A DNA stretch of 64,000 nt from Cellulomonas xiejunii (GTDB lineage: Bacteria > Actinomycetota > Actinomycetes > Actinomycetales > Cellulomonadaceae). The translations under genes and the position numbers were made by a program. Position 1 is the stretch's first letter. Each line of letters starts with the position of its first letter. Location of the stretch: NCBI RefSeq assembly GCF_024508315.1, contig NZ_CP101987.1:3472001-3536000 (forward strand), written 5' to 3'. The notes beneath the pieces were generated by a model. That model made no database searches, was not told the origin of the DNA, and saw nothing but the letters and a program-made list of their open reading frames with translations. Of this stretch, positions 53,769-64,000 are shown in pieces.

Positions 53769-54263
53769 TCAGCCGGTGACGACGGCGCAGCGGTCCTCGC
53801 CGGGCGCGGCGGTCCCGGTCGTGCGCGCGAGCAGGGTGCGCAGCGTCTCGCGCTCGGCGGCGCTCAGCCCGCGGAGCACGTCGACCTCGGCGGCGGCCAT
53901 GCGATCCCCGACGTCGGCCAGCAGGGACCGCCCGGTGCCCGTGGCGGCGATGCGGCGCACCCGGCGGTCGGCGGGGTCGGGGCAGCGTTCGACGAGGCCC
54001 GCGGCGCACAGGTCGTCGAGCAGGTACGTCATGACGGTGCGGTCGATCCCGAGGTGGCTCGCGAGCGCCGCCTGGGTCGGCGGGACGGTGGCCTCGGCGG
54101 CGACGCGCAGCAGGTGGTAGCCGCGCGGGCCGGCCGGGATGCCCTCGAGGGCGTCGGCGACGCCGTCGCGCCAGCGCGCCAGCAGGGTGCCGAGCTGCCA
54201 GCCGAGGTCGTCGGCAGGGCGCTGCGGTGCGGGCGCGGCGGCGCGGGTCGTGGTGTCCGTCAC
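53769..54263 (-). CDS. MarR-family regulator
   Basis: A 164-residue winged-helix regulator: LRVAAEATVPPTQAALASHLGIDRTVMTYLLDDLCAAGLVERCPDPADRRVRRIAAT shows the recognition helix and the DRRVRRI wing. It is divergent from the LLM/FAD-oxidase fusion gene, which it probably represses. A TAGATC...GATCTA inverted repeat lies between the two starts. The inducing ligand, probably a phenolic compound or substrate of the oxidase, is not known. The start is GTG 54263. Confidence 0.9.
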   Translation of the reverse strand: MTDTTTRAAAPAPQRPADDLGWQLGTLLARWRDGVADALEGIPAGPRGYHLLRVAAEATVPPTQAALASHLGIDRTVMTYLLDDLCAAGLVERCPDPADRRVRRIAATGTGRSLLADVGDRMAAAEVDVLRGLSAAERETLRTLLARTTGTAAPGEDRCAVVTG

Positions 54264-54287
54264 GCCGTCAGCATACCCGCGTTCCGC

Positions 54288-54314
54288 TAGATCGTCTGTC
54301 GTGCATATGATCTA
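54288..54314. promoter_or_regulatory. Candidate MarR operator in the divergent promoter
   Basis: TAGATC at 54288-54293 and GATCTA at 54309-54314 are symmetric, 15 bases apart, in the 79 bases between the MarR and fusion genes. The AT content here is well above that of the surroundings. Confidence 0.45.
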
Positions 54315-54342
54315 TCCACTACACGACCCTGGAGGCGACGTC

Positions 54343-56607
54343 ATGACCGACTACGGACACGAGCTGCAGTTCGGCACGTTCCTCACCCCGCAGAACGCCG
54401 ACCCGCAAGCACCGGTCGAGCTCGCGGTGCTCACCGAGGACGTCGGGCTCGACCTCGTGACGTTCCAGGACCACCCGTACCAGCCGTCGTTCCTCGACAC
54501 GTGGACACTGCTCTCCTACGTCGCGGCGCGCACGCAGCGCGTGCACCTGTCCGGCAACGTGCTCAACGTGCCGATGCGCCCCCCGGCGGTCCTCGCGCGG
54601 GCAGCCGCGAGCCTCGACCTGCTCTCCGGCGGCCGCGTCGAGCTGGGCCTGGGCGCGGGCGCCTTCTGGGACGCGATCGAGGCCATGGGCGTCCCGCGGC
54701 TCACGCCCGGCGAGGCCGTCGACGCCCTCGACGAGGCGATCGACGTCATCCGCGCGCTGTGGGACACCGACGGGCGCGGCCCGCTGCGCGTCGACGGGGA
54801 CCACCACCGGCTCGCGGGCGCCAAGCGCGGACCGGCCCCGGCGCACGACATCGGCATCTGGGTCGGCGCGTTGAAGCCACGCATGCTGCGGCTCGTCGGG
54901 CGCAAGGCCGACGGCTGGCTGCCGTCGCTGGCGTACCTCCAGCCCGGCGACCTGGGCCGCGGCAACGCGACCATCGACGAGTCCGCCGCCGGGGCCGGCC
55001 GCGACCCGCGCGAGATCCGCCGTCTGCTGAACATCGGCGGCCGCTTCACCCCGACGCCCGGCGGCGGCCTCGACGGCCCGCCCGAGCAGTGGGTCGACGC
55101 GCTCACCCGGTACGCGCTCGAGGACGGCGTGGGCACGTTCGTCCTGGCCACCGACGACCCGGGGACGATCCGCACGTTCGCCGAGCAGGTCGCCCCCGCC
55201 GTGCGCGACGCGGTCGCGGCCGAGCGGGCGACGTCCGGCACCGCCGCCGGCCCGGTGCGCAGCGCGGTCGCGCTCGCGAAGCGCGCCGACGGCATCGCGT
55301 ACGACACGGTCCCGGCCGACGTCACCGCCGTCGAGCCCGGCGACCGCGCGTACACGGCGCTGCGCTCGACGTACATGCGGCGCGGCGCCCCCGGCGTCGT
55401 CCTGCTCCCCCGCACGACGCCCCAGGTGGTCGACGCCCTCGGCTGGGCGCGCGAGCAGCGCGGACCGCTCGCCGTGCGCTCCGGGGGGCACGGCATCTCC
55501 GGCCGCTCGACCAACGACGGCGGCGTGCTGCTCGACGTCGGCGCGCTCGACGAGATCGCGGTCGTCGACGAGGCGACCCGGCGCGTGCGCCTGGGCACGG
55601 GTGCGACGTGGGGCAAGGTCGCCGCCACACTGGCGCCGCGCGGGTGGGCGATCTCGTCGGGCGACTACGGCGGCGTCGGCGTCGGCGGGCTGGCGACGAC
55701 CGGCGGCATCGGGCTGCTCGGCCGGTCGTACGGCCTGACGATCGACCACGTCGTGGCGTACGAGGTCGTCACGGCCGACGGCACGGTGCACGTCGTCGAC
55801 GCGCAGCGCGAGCCCGAGCTGTTCTGGGGGCTGCGCGGCGCCGGCGGCAACCTCGGGATCGTCACGTGGGTGGAGATCGAGGCGGCCGAGGTCCCCGACG
55901 TCGTGTACGCGACCATGACGTTCGACGCCTCCGAGCCCGCGCGGCTCCTGGAACGCTGGGGCCGCACGGTGCAGGACGCCCCGCGGCAGCTCACGAGCTT
56001 CCTGCACCTGCAGGCCGGCAGCGGCGGGCGGCAGCCGCTCGCACAGGCCATGACGGTGTGGGCCGACGACGACACGACGTCCGCCGTCGCGGCCCTCGAG
56101 GAGCTGCTCGGCGCCGGGCCCGTGCTCGACCAGCGCGCGACGCTCACGCCGTACTCGGGAATCGTCGGGCCCGTCGCCAAGGCCCACGACGGGGGCGCAC
56201 CGCCGGTGACACGCTCGGGGCTGCTGCCGACGATGACGGAGGCCGCCGCGGCCGACCTCGGGCGGTTGCTCGGCTCCGGGGAGGCCATGCTGCTGCAGCT
56301 GCGCGCCACCGGCGGCGCCGGCAACGACGTGGCGCCCGACGCCACCGCCTACGCGCACCGGCACCAGCGGTTCTCCGCCACGGCCTTCGCCGGGCGCGGA
56401 GGGCGCGGCGGCCTCGACGACGCGTGGGACCGCCTCGCCCACCCGCACATGGACGGCCTCTACCTGTCCTTCGAGACCGACCCGCGACCCGCGCGCCTGC
56501 TCGAGGCGTTCCCGCCGCTCACGCTCGACCGGCTGCGCGCGCTCAAGCGCACGTACGACCCGGACCACGTCTTCGACCAGAACTTCCCGATCGACCCGCG
56601 GGGGTGA
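54343..56607 (+). CDS. LLM-luciferase/FAD-linked oxidase fusion protein
   Basis: A 754-residue cytosolic protein joining two redox domains. Residues about 1-300 are a bacterial-luciferase-like (LLM) domain: LQFGTFLTPQN, DLVTFQDHPYQ, LSGGRVELGLGAG and GIWVGALKPRML, where F420 or FMN binds. Residues about 325-754 are a PCMH-type FAD oxidase: RSGGHGISGRS with the His that covalently holds FAD in this family, GGVGVGGLATTGGIGLLGRSYG, WGLRGAGGNLGIVT and a C-terminal BBE-like YDPDHVFDQNFPI. The Cys of bicovalent enzymes is replaced (SGDYGGVG). GGAGG precedes ATG 54343. Substrate unknown. Confidence 0.9.
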   Translation: MTDYGHELQFGTFLTPQNADPQAPVELAVLTEDVGLDLVTFQDHPYQPSFLDTWTLLSYVAARTQRVHLSGNVLNVPMRPPAVLARAAASLDLLSGGRVELGLGAGAFWDAIEAMGVPRLTPGEAVDALDEAIDVIRALWDTDGRGPLRVDGDHHRLAGAKRGPAPAHDIGIWVGALKPRMLRLVGRKADGWLPSLAYLQPGDLGRGNATIDESAAGAGRDPREIRRLLNIGGRFTPTPGGGLDGPPEQWVDALTRYALEDGVGTFVLATDDPGTIRTFAEQVAPAVRDAVAAERATSGTAAGPVRSAVALAKRADGIAYDTVPADVTAVEPGDRAYTALRSTYMRRGAPGVVLLPRTTPQVVDALGWAREQRGPLAVRSGGHGISGRSTNDGGVLLDVGALDEIAVVDEATRRVRLGTGATWGKVAATLAPRGWAISSGDYGGVGVGGLATTGGIGLLGRSYGLTIDHVVAYEVVTADGTVHVVDAQREPELFWGLRGAGGNLGIVTWVEIEAAEVPDVVYATMTFDASEPARLLERWGRTVQDAPRQLTSFLHLQAGSGGRQPLAQAMTVWADDDTTSAVAALEELLGAGPVLDQRATLTPYSGIVGPVAKAHDGGAPPVTRSGLLPTMTEAAAADLGRLLGSGEAMLLQLRATGGAGNDVAPDATAYAHRHQRFSATAFAGRGGRGGLDDAWDRLAHPHMDGLYLSFETDPRPARLLEAFPPLTLDRLRALKRTYDPDHVFDQNFPIDPRG

Positions 56608-56611
56608 GCCG

Positions 56612-57094
56612 TCAGGCGTCGCGGCCGGGGGGCCGGGCGTACGCGACGAACTCGCCGTCCGGGTCGGCGGACGCCGCGGGGCGGAACCCGAGCCGCTCGT
56701 ACAGGGCGCGGGCCGTCGCGTTCGTGCGCTGCGTCTCCAGGCGGACCTCGTGGGCGCCCGCGTCCTGCGCCTGCGCGAGCACGTGCCGCACGAGCGCGGC
56801 GCCGTGCCCCGCACCGCGGGCGTCCGGGGCGACGAACAGGTCGTTGAGCTGCCAGGTCGTGCGCAGCCGCACCGACGAGTGCCCCGGGTACACCTGCGTG
56901 AACGCGACCGCACGCCCCTGGTCGAGCCCCGCCCACACGAGCGAGTCGCCGCGCGCGAACCGCGTCGCGACGAACGCGCGCGCCTCGTCCTCGTCGCCCA
57001 CGCGGCCGTAGAACGCGCGGTAGGCGACGAACAGCTCCGTCACCTGCGCCGCCACGTCCGCGGTGCTGTCCGCGGACACCCGGACGATCCCCAT
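56612..57094 (-). CDS. GNAT-family N-acetyltransferase
   Basis: A 160-residue acyltransferase with the acetyl-CoA-binding motif PDARGAGHGAALVRHV near 90-105 (R-x-x-G-x-G/A type) and C-terminal TNATARALYERLGFRP. It transfers an acetyl group from acetyl-CoA to an amine; the target is unknown. The start is ATG 57094. It is convergent with the fusion gene, the stops being only five bases apart. Confidence 0.88.
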   Translation of the reverse strand: MGIVRVSADSTADVAAQVTELFVAYRAFYGRVGDEDEARAFVATRFARGDSLVWAGLDQGRAVAFTQVYPGHSSVRLRTTWQLNDLFVAPDARGAGHGAALVRHVLAQAQDAGAHEVRLETQRTNATARALYERLGFRPAASADPDGEFVAYARPPGRDA

Positions 57095-57164
57095 GACTCC
57101 CCCGCTCCCGACCGGCCCGCCGGCGGCGCGCGCAGGCGACGGACGCTAGCGCCACCCGCCTACC

Positions 57165-57374
57165 CGGTCGGCTCACCGCCCGTCGGCCGAGACGCACCCG
57201 CCGGCGCCACGGTCGCGGTCGTGCGCGCCGGTGAGGTCCTCACGGCGCGCGGGTTCGGGCAGGCCGACGTCGACGCGGGCACGCCCGTCGACCCGGACCG
57301 CACGCTGTTCCGCGTCGGGTCGGTGTCGAAGCTGTTCACCGCGACGGCCGTCATGCAGCTCGTCGAGGCCGCCG
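57165..57374 (+). pseudogene. Serine beta-lactamase-like fragment
   Basis: One frame of about 70 codons without a convincing start reads AGATVAVVRAGEVLTARGFG then DRTLFRVGSVSKLFTATAVMQLVEA. This is the N-terminal part of a class C-type serine hydrolase (PF00144 family), including the SVSK catalytic Ser-x-x-Lys. The rest, about 300 residues, is missing. At 57375 the sequence continues as part of a different gene in another frame, so the gene is broken by a recombination or deletion junction. Confidence 0.75.
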
Positions 57375-57482
57375 TCCACGGTGAAGTCGCACCTGGGCCG
57401 CGCCATGATGAAGCTCGGCACGCGCGACCGCCTCCAGACCGTCGTCTGGGCCTACCGCACGGGCCTGGCCACCCCCGCCTGA
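57375..57482 (+). pseudogene. LuxR-type response regulator C-terminal fragment
   Basis: Thirty-five codons encode STVKSHLGRAMMKLGTRDRL then QTVVWAYRTGLATPA and a stop, the end of a NarL/LuxR helix-turn-helix (TVKSHLGR recognition helix, RDRLQTVVWAYRTGL tail). The receiver and most of the HTH are absent. It directly abuts the beta-lactamase-like fragment, so two unrelated gene remnants are joined here. Confidence 0.75.
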
Positions 57483-57506
57483 CCCCCACCCCACCCCCCC
57501 AGGTCG

Positions 57507-57618
57507 TGAGAGTGCAATCCAGTCACGCCACCCCACCCCCCCAGTCGTGAGAGTGCAATCCAGCACACCTCAAACCGCGAGAGAGCAATCCAGCCGTGAC
57601 TGGATTGCTCTCTCGCGG
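57507..57618. repeat. GAGAG-type palindromic repeat cluster, three cores
   Basis: GTGAGAGTGCAATCCAG occurs at 57507-57523 and 57547-57563, 40 bases apart with similar flanks. A third core forms a perfect hairpin: CCGCGAGAGAGCAATCCAG at 57575-57593 pairs with 57600-57618 (19 bp, 6-base loop). This lies after the asd stop on the minus strand and can act as its terminator. The core is shared with 16509-16722 and 61486-61522. Confidence 0.85.
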
Positions 57619-57636
57619 GTGGGGTGGTGTGGGGCG

Positions 57637-59965
<2,329 letters not shown>

Positions 59966-60195
59966 GGGCGTTGACGCTTCCGGCTCGACGTGCAGGGACC
60001 TCGTGAGTGTAGGCCGAGCCCAGGATGCGGACACCGGGCCGTTCGACTGGTGGACGGTTGTCCGGGTCGCCACTGAAGCGTTTGGGCGCCTGGTGGCACC
60101 CCGTGGTGTGCCGCACGCTGCGGAGCGGCGGCCCGTGTGTCACGTGCCGCCGCACCCGCGCCGGCGACCCTGCGGCGCACTGCCCTGGGAGGACC

Positions 60196-61479
60196 ATGTC
60201 CACGACCCGTCCCACCGCGCGCGTACGCGCGGTCGTCACCGCGCTCGTCGCGGGCGTGCTGGCGGCAGGCGGTGTCGCCGGTGCGATCGCCGCGCAGGCC
60301 GTCGACGCGTGCCGCGTCGACTGGACCACGAATGCCTGGCCCGGCGGCTTCGTCACCGAGGCGCGCCTCACGACCGGACCGGCACGCTCCGGGTGGACGC
60401 TCACGTTCGACCTCGCGTCCGGCGAGCGGATCAGCAACGCGTGGAGCGCCACCGTCAGCCAGTCCGGCGCGGCGGTGACCGTCACGAACGCCTCGTGGAA
60501 CGGTCAGCTCGCCGCCGGCGCGACGACGTCGTTCGGGTTCCAGGGCTCGGCGGCGTCGACACCGGCCACCCCCCGGAACGTGCGCGTCGACGGCGTGCTG
60601 TGCGAGGGGCAGACCGTGCCGACCAGCACGCCCACGACGCCCACGGCCACCCCGACGCCCACGGCGACGCCCACCCCGACACCCACGCCCACGGTGACGC
60701 CGACACCGACGGTGACACCCACCCCGACACCCACCCCCACACCGACGCCGACCCCCACACCCACCCCGACACCGACGCCCACGCCTGACCCGGGCGGCTG
60801 CACCGGCGCGTTCTGCGACGGCTTCGAGTCGCAGACGGGTACCGCACCGGCCGCGCCGTGGACGGTCGTGCACCCCGACTGCTCGGGCACGGGCACCGCG
60901 AGCATCGACACCGCGGTCGCACGCAGCGGCAGCCGCTCGCTGCGCGTCAACGGCGCGGTCGGCTACTGCAACCACGTGTTCGTCCAGGCGTCCGGCGCCG
61001 TCTCCGGCACGGCGGGCCAGCCGACGTACGTGCGGTTCTGGGTCCGTCACACCACGGCGCTGCCCACGTCGCACGTGACGTTCGTGGCGCTCAAGGACGC
61101 CAACGACGGCGGCAAGGACCTGCGCATGGGCGGCCAGAACGGTGCCCTGCAGTGGAACCGCGCGTCGGACGACGCCACGCTCCCCGAGCAGAGCCCGGCG
61201 GGCGTCGCGCTGAGCAAGCCCTTGCCGACGGGGCAGTGGTCCTGCATCGAGGCGCTGGTCGACCCGGTCGGGCGTCTGACGACGTGGCTCGACGGCTCGC
61301 AGGTCACCGGCCTGGTCGCCGACGGCACGCCCACGCACGACGTCGACAGCCAGTGGCACAACAAGGCGTGGACGCCGCGTCTGGTCGACCTCAAGCTCGG
61401 CTGGGAGAGCTACGGCGACGGCGCGGACACCCTCTGGTACGACGACGTGGTGGTCGGCTCCGCCCGCACGGGCTGCTGA
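60196..61479 (+). CDS. Secreted CBM2 protein with a Cip1-like domain
   Basis: A 427-residue secreted protein. A signal peptide (basic start, hydrophobic 14-34, cleavage near AQA-VDA) is followed by a CBM2 cellulose-binding domain, about 38-138 (WTTNAWPGGFVTEA, NAWSATVSQSG, NASWNGQLAAG). A Pro-Thr linker runs to about 198, then a C-terminal domain of about 225 residues. That domain aligns from memory with Trichoderma Cip1: HVTFVALKDANDGGKDLRMGG, then NRASDDATLPEQSPAGVAL, and GWESY...TLWYDDV. Cip1 is a cellulose-induced protein with a lyase-like beta-jellyroll of unclear activity. GGGAGGACC precedes ATG 60196. Confidence 0.85.
   Translation: MSTTRPTARVRAVVTALVAGVLAAGGVAGAIAAQAVDACRVDWTTNAWPGGFVTEARLTTGPARSGWTLTFDLASGERISNAWSATVSQSGAAVTVTNASWNGQLAAGATTSFGFQGSAASTPATPRNVRVDGVLCEGQTVPTSTPTTPTATPTPTATPTPTPTPTVTPTPTVTPTPTPTPTPTPTPTPTPTPTPTPDPGGCTGAFCDGFESQTGTAPAAPWTVVHPDCSGTGTASIDTAVARSGSRSLRVNGAVGYCNHVFVQASGAVSGTAGQPTYVRFWVRHTTALPTSHVTFVALKDANDGGKDLRMGGQNGALQWNRASDDATLPEQSPAGVALSKPLPTGQWSCIEALVDPVGRLTTWLDGSQVTGLVADGTPTHDVDSQWHNKAWTPRLVDLKLGWESYGDGADTLWYDDVVVGSARTGC
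60616..60789 (+). repeat. Pro-Thr linker repeat in the CBM2/Cip1-like gene
   Basis: Tandem 12-18 base units such as ACCCCCACACCGACGCCG encode alternating TP between the CBM2 and the C-terminal domain. The internal similarity makes slippage likely. Confidence 0.85.
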
Positions 61480-61485
61480 CGAGGT

Positions 61486-61522
61486 GCTGGATCGCCCTCT
61501 CACCGCGAGAGGGCGATCCAGC
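61486..61522 (+). terminator. GAGAG-type hairpin after the Cip1-like gene
   Basis: GCTGGATCGCCCTCTC at 61486-61501 pairs perfectly with 61507-61522 around a 5-base loop, six bases after the stop. It is a single copy of the palindrome family found near 16.5 and 57.5 kb. Confidence 0.75.
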
Positions 61523-61631
61523 GCACCGCGGAGGTCCCGGAGGGGTGCTACGCCCCTGGTGCGACGCGCATTCGGGTGCCGTCCACCTGCAGGGGGACCC
61601 GCGCCGGGGCCGGGACTCCTAGCGTGGCGGC

Positions 61632-62687
61632 ATGCCACCCGACGCACCGCACGGCCCGGCTGACGGGTCCGCCCCGGCCGCCGACACCGACCCGGCACCC
61701 GCTGCCGCACCTGCTGCGGCCGCCGTCGCGCTCGCTCCCCGGCCCCACGGCATCGAGGTCACCGGTCTGCGGCGCGCGTTCGGGACGGTCAAGGCCCTCG
61801 ACGGCGCCGACCTGGTCGCGCGCGCCGGTGCCGTGACCGCGCTCGTCGGGCCCAACGGCTCCGGCAAGACGACGCTCCTGCTGGTCCTCGCCGGTCTGCT
61901 CGTCCCGGACTCGGGATCGGTGCGCGTCGCCGGCCACGACCCCGTCACGGACAACGCCGGGGCCCGCGCCCGCACCGGGTGGATGCCCGACGCGTTCGGC
62001 ACGTGGGACTCCCTGACGGCCCGCGAGGTCCTCGCGACGTTCGCCGACGCCTACCGCGTCGACCGTGCGACAGCGTCGGCCCGCATCGAGGAGCTGCTCG
62101 CGACCGTGCACCTCACGGAGTACGCCGACCAGCCCGCCGCCGTCCTGTCCCGCGGTCAGAAGCAGCGCCTCGGCCTGGCCCGCGCGCTCGTCCACGACCC
62201 GCAGGTGCTGCTGCTCGACGAGCCGGCCAGCGGGCTCGACCCGCGCTCGCGCGTCGACCTGCGGATCCTGCTGCGCCGCCTCGCGGACGAGGGCCGCACC
62301 GTCCTGGTGTCCTCGCACGTGCTGTCCGAGCTCGACGAGATGGCCGACGACGCGGTGTTCCTCTCGCGCGGGCGCACTGTCGCCGGGCTGTCCGAGGCCG
62401 ACGTCGCGACCGGCCGGCGCACGTGGCACGTGCGGGCGCTGTCGCTCACCGAGCTCACCGCGTGGCTCGACGCGACCGGAGTGGCGTACCGCCCCGACGG
62501 CGCCACACGGGCCGCGGACGCACCGACAGCCGTCGCCGGGGGCGTCCTCGTCGACGTCGACGGCGAGGCCGGCGCCGCCGCGCTGCTGCGCGACGCCGTC
62601 GCCGCCGGTGTCCCCGTCGTGTCGTCGGCACCCGCCGCCGGTGCGCTCGAGCAGGCGTACCTCGCACTGGAGGAGGAGCGGCGATGA
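61632..62687 (+). CDS. ABC transporter ATP-binding protein
   Basis: A 351-residue ATPase. A Pro/Ala-rich N-terminal tail of about 35 residues precedes the ATPase core: Walker A GPNGSGKTT near 74-82, signature LSRGQKQRLGL near 174, Walker B VLLLDEPASGLD near 193-204 and H-loop SSH. The C-terminal extension is typical of exporters linked to ABC-2 permeases. ATG 61632; its stop overlaps the permease start as ATGA. Confidence 0.93.
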   Translation: MPPDAPHGPADGSAPAADTDPAPAAAPAAAAVALAPRPHGIEVTGLRRAFGTVKALDGADLVARAGAVTALVGPNGSGKTTLLLVLAGLLVPDSGSVRVAGHDPVTDNAGARARTGWMPDAFGTWDSLTAREVLATFADAYRVDRATASARIEELLATVHLTEYADQPAAVLSRGQKQRLGLARALVHDPQVLLLDEPASGLDPRSRVDLRILLRRLADEGRTVLVSSHVLSELDEMADDAVFLSRGRTVAGLSEADVATGRRTWHVRALSLTELTAWLDATGVAYRPDGATRAADAPTAVAGGVLVDVDGEAGAAALLRDAVAAGVPVVSSAPAAGALEQAYLALEEERR

Positions 62688-63826
62688 CCGCGACCACGAC
62701 CACCCCGCCCCCCGCGCCCGGGACGACACCGCGCGTGGGCACCTGGACGGTGACGTGGCACGGCGTGCGCACCGTCGCGGCCCTCGAGCTGCGGCAGCGC
62801 GTCCGCTCGTCACGGTGGAAGACCGCGCTGATCGTGTGGTTCGTCGTCGTGGGGGCGATCACGCTCCTCGCGGGCGGCGTCCTGACGATCTTCGACGACT
62901 CCGCCGTGACGACCGACCAGGCCGGCGCCGTGCTGTTCGTCGTCGTGACGGCGCTCGTGCTCGGGCTCGGCCTCCTGGTCACGCCGACCCTCGCGTCGAC
63001 GGCCGTGAACGGGGACCGGTCCGCCGGGACGCTCGCGACCCTGCAGGTCACCCTGCTCTCGCCCACGGAGATCGCCGCCGGCAAGCTGCTGGCCGCGTGG
63101 GTCAGCGCGTGCGCGTTCCTCGTCGTCAGCCTGCCGTTCTTCGCGATCGCGCTGGCGATGGGCGGCGTTCCCGTCGCGACGCTGCCGCGTGTGGTCGTGC
63201 TCATCGCGCTGCTGCTCGCGGCGGTGTGCGGCATGGGCCTCGGCTGGTCGACGCTCGCGGCGCGGCCCGCCGGGTCGACGGTGCTGACCTTCGTCACGGT
63301 GGCCGGGCTCACGGTGTTCACACCCGTCTTCTTCGGCCTGACCTACCCGTTCCTCAGCACCACGCAGGACGTGCAGGTCTACGGGGTGCCCGACTCCTAC
63401 TGGATGGAGATGGACAAGGAGACCGGTGCGCCGACCACCGTTCCCGTGTGCGAGTTGAGCGTGCAGGAGCGGTCCGTGGCCCGCACCGAGCGGACGTGGT
63501 GGCTGCTGGCGATCAACCCGTTCGCGGTCGTCGCGGACGGCGCCGTGCCGGCGTCGGCGACGACGGACGAGGACTCCCCCGGCGAGGTCGTCGCCGCCGC
63601 CACGCAGACCCTGCGCGACCTGCGACTGGGTGAGCCGGAGATCATCGACGAGTGCTGGACCGACGAGGACACCTCGGACCTCGTCCCCGTGCGTGACGGA
63701 GCCGGACCCGTGTGGCCCGTCGGGCTCGCGGTGAACCTGCTGCTCGGTGCCGCGGGGTTCGTCGTCGCCGTCCGCCGGCTGCGCATCCCGCAGCGCACCC
63801 TCGCCCGCGGTACGCGCGTGGCCTGA
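62684..63826 (+). CDS. ABC transporter permease with a large extracytoplasmic loop
   Basis: A 380-residue membrane protein with about six helices. Two long hydrophobic blocks lie near 45-110 and 140-222. A polar stretch near 223-350 (including YPFLSTTQDVQVYG, ELSVQERSVARTERTWW and DECWTDEDTSDL) precedes a last helix near 350-367. ALELRQRVRSSRWK is the cytoplasmic start and NGDRSAGTLATLQVTLLSPTEI the coupling segment of ABC-2 exporters. ATG 62684 overlaps the ATPase stop. The cargo is unknown. Confidence 0.88.
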   Translation: MTATTTTPPPAPGTTPRVGTWTVTWHGVRTVAALELRQRVRSSRWKTALIVWFVVVGAITLLAGGVLTIFDDSAVTTDQAGAVLFVVVTALVLGLGLLVTPTLASTAVNGDRSAGTLATLQVTLLSPTEIAAGKLLAAWVSACAFLVVSLPFFAIALAMGGVPVATLPRVVVLIALLLAAVCGMGLGWSTLAARPAGSTVLTFVTVAGLTVFTPVFFGLTYPFLSTTQDVQVYGVPDSYWMEMDKETGAPTTVPVCELSVQERSVARTERTWWLLAINPFAVVADGAVPASATTDEDSPGEVVAAATQTLRDLRLGEPEIIDECWTDEDTSDLVPVRDGAGPVWPVGLAVNLLLGAAGFVVAVRRLRIPQRTLARGTRVA

Positions 63827-63943
63827 CACGCCCCGGCCCCGCGCCGGGCCCACGACGCCGCCCGCCGGTCATCCCGTCCCCGCCCCCCGGTCCTCTCCCC
63901 TCCGGTCGGCGGTCACCGACGGCGACCGGCGGGCGGACCAGCG

Positions 63944-64000
63944 TCAGGGCTGCAGCGCGTCGTACTCCGCCTCGGCCGCGACGTCGTCCTCCACGTCGAG
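63944..64000 (-). CDS. C-terminal end of a minus-strand gene (partial)
   Basis: The last 18 codons of a frame entering from beyond the window end in VEDDVAAEAEYDALQP and a stop at 63944. The acidic tail has coding-like third-position G/C, and the frame is open to the window edge. Too little is visible to name it. Confidence 0.4.
   Translation of the reverse strand, partial: LDVEDDVAAEAEYDALQP

Noticed and set aside
54319..56913. Long minus-strand frame opposite the fusion gene
   Set aside because: Both domains of the plus-strand fusion have intact motifs, so the opposite frame is a composition artefact.
57483..57636. Insertion sequence scar
   Set aside because: No transposase remnant or terminal inverted repeats with target duplication could be seen; the palindromes match the dispersed family instead.
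60616..60789. Simple-sequence repeat as a regulatory element
   Set aside because: It is an in-frame Pro-Thr linker of a secreted protein.

Overview
The window is very GC-rich and strongly third-position G/C biased. It encodes actinobacterial markers: WhiB-family protein, GlnR, PknG-type kinase C-terminus, Crp/GlxR-type regulator, PASTA bifunctional PBP, F420-type oxidoreductases and DUF2516. It also has a GH48 cellulase with a CBM2 and a second CBM2 protein. Together these point to a cellulolytic actinomycete of the Cellulomonas type (inference from content; no 16S is present). The organism name cannot be proved from this window.

Layout. 1-3716: end of a PknG-like kinase gene, then a zinc-ribbon PP2C phosphatase, a vWA protein and a zinc-ribbon FHA protein, which look like one phospho-signalling cassette. 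3907-10466: uridine-kinase-like protein, a large leaderless subtilase-vWA chimera, RidA, a DUF218 protein and an F420-type oxidoreductase. 10512-13851: XRE-cupin regulator divergent from an NCS1 permease and a hydantoin-racemase-like gene. 13957-16479: thioesterase, sirtuin, GrpB and a small hydrolase. 16509-16722: three tandem copies of a 75-bp palindromic repeat. 16802-23266: MoxR-DUF58-vWA-vWA-TPR (Bat-like) operon plus a HAD phosphatase. 23291-30802: mostly minus-strand housekeeping genes (PIG-L deacetylase, macro domain, Dtd, asparaginase II, DUF2516, FUSC-like, YgfZ, nitrobindin-like, a 35-residue membrane peptide). 31011-33151: GlnR and NhaA.

33191-40948 keeps a gene order resembling the mycobacterial ephE-nth-crp-RidA-whiB4-ponA2-phosphoesterase neighbourhood, with an RsiG/AmfC-like gene inserted between nth and crp. 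Then come tRNA-Pro(CGG) with a perfect terminator, a small zinc-ribbon protein, and a DUF4097/LuxR-type two-component operon. 45297-47825 is the GH48-CBM2 cellulase with a CelR/CebR-like operator upstream. 48193-53625 carries a small XRE/membrane pair with paired operators and two ABC transporter operons, the second under a YtrA-type GntR repressor. 53769-57482 has a MarR gene divergent from an unusual LLM-luciferase/FAD-oxidase fusion, a GNAT gene and a chimeric gene remnant. 57637-59965 is lysC-asd with an internal beta-subunit start. 60196-61479 is a secreted CBM2 protein whose C-terminus resembles fungal Cip1. 61632-63826 is a third ABC transporter.

The most notable non-genic signals are two families of dispersed palindromes. 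One contains GAGAGTGCAATCCAG-type stems (sites near 16.5, 57.5 and 61.5 kb). The other contains a CGAGACCGGGCTC stem next to a CCCAC/GTGGG stem (near 3.9 and 13.9 kb). I found no CRISPR array, insertion sequence, prophage or rRNA. Start sites are my choices from overlaps, ribosome binding sites and family lengths.
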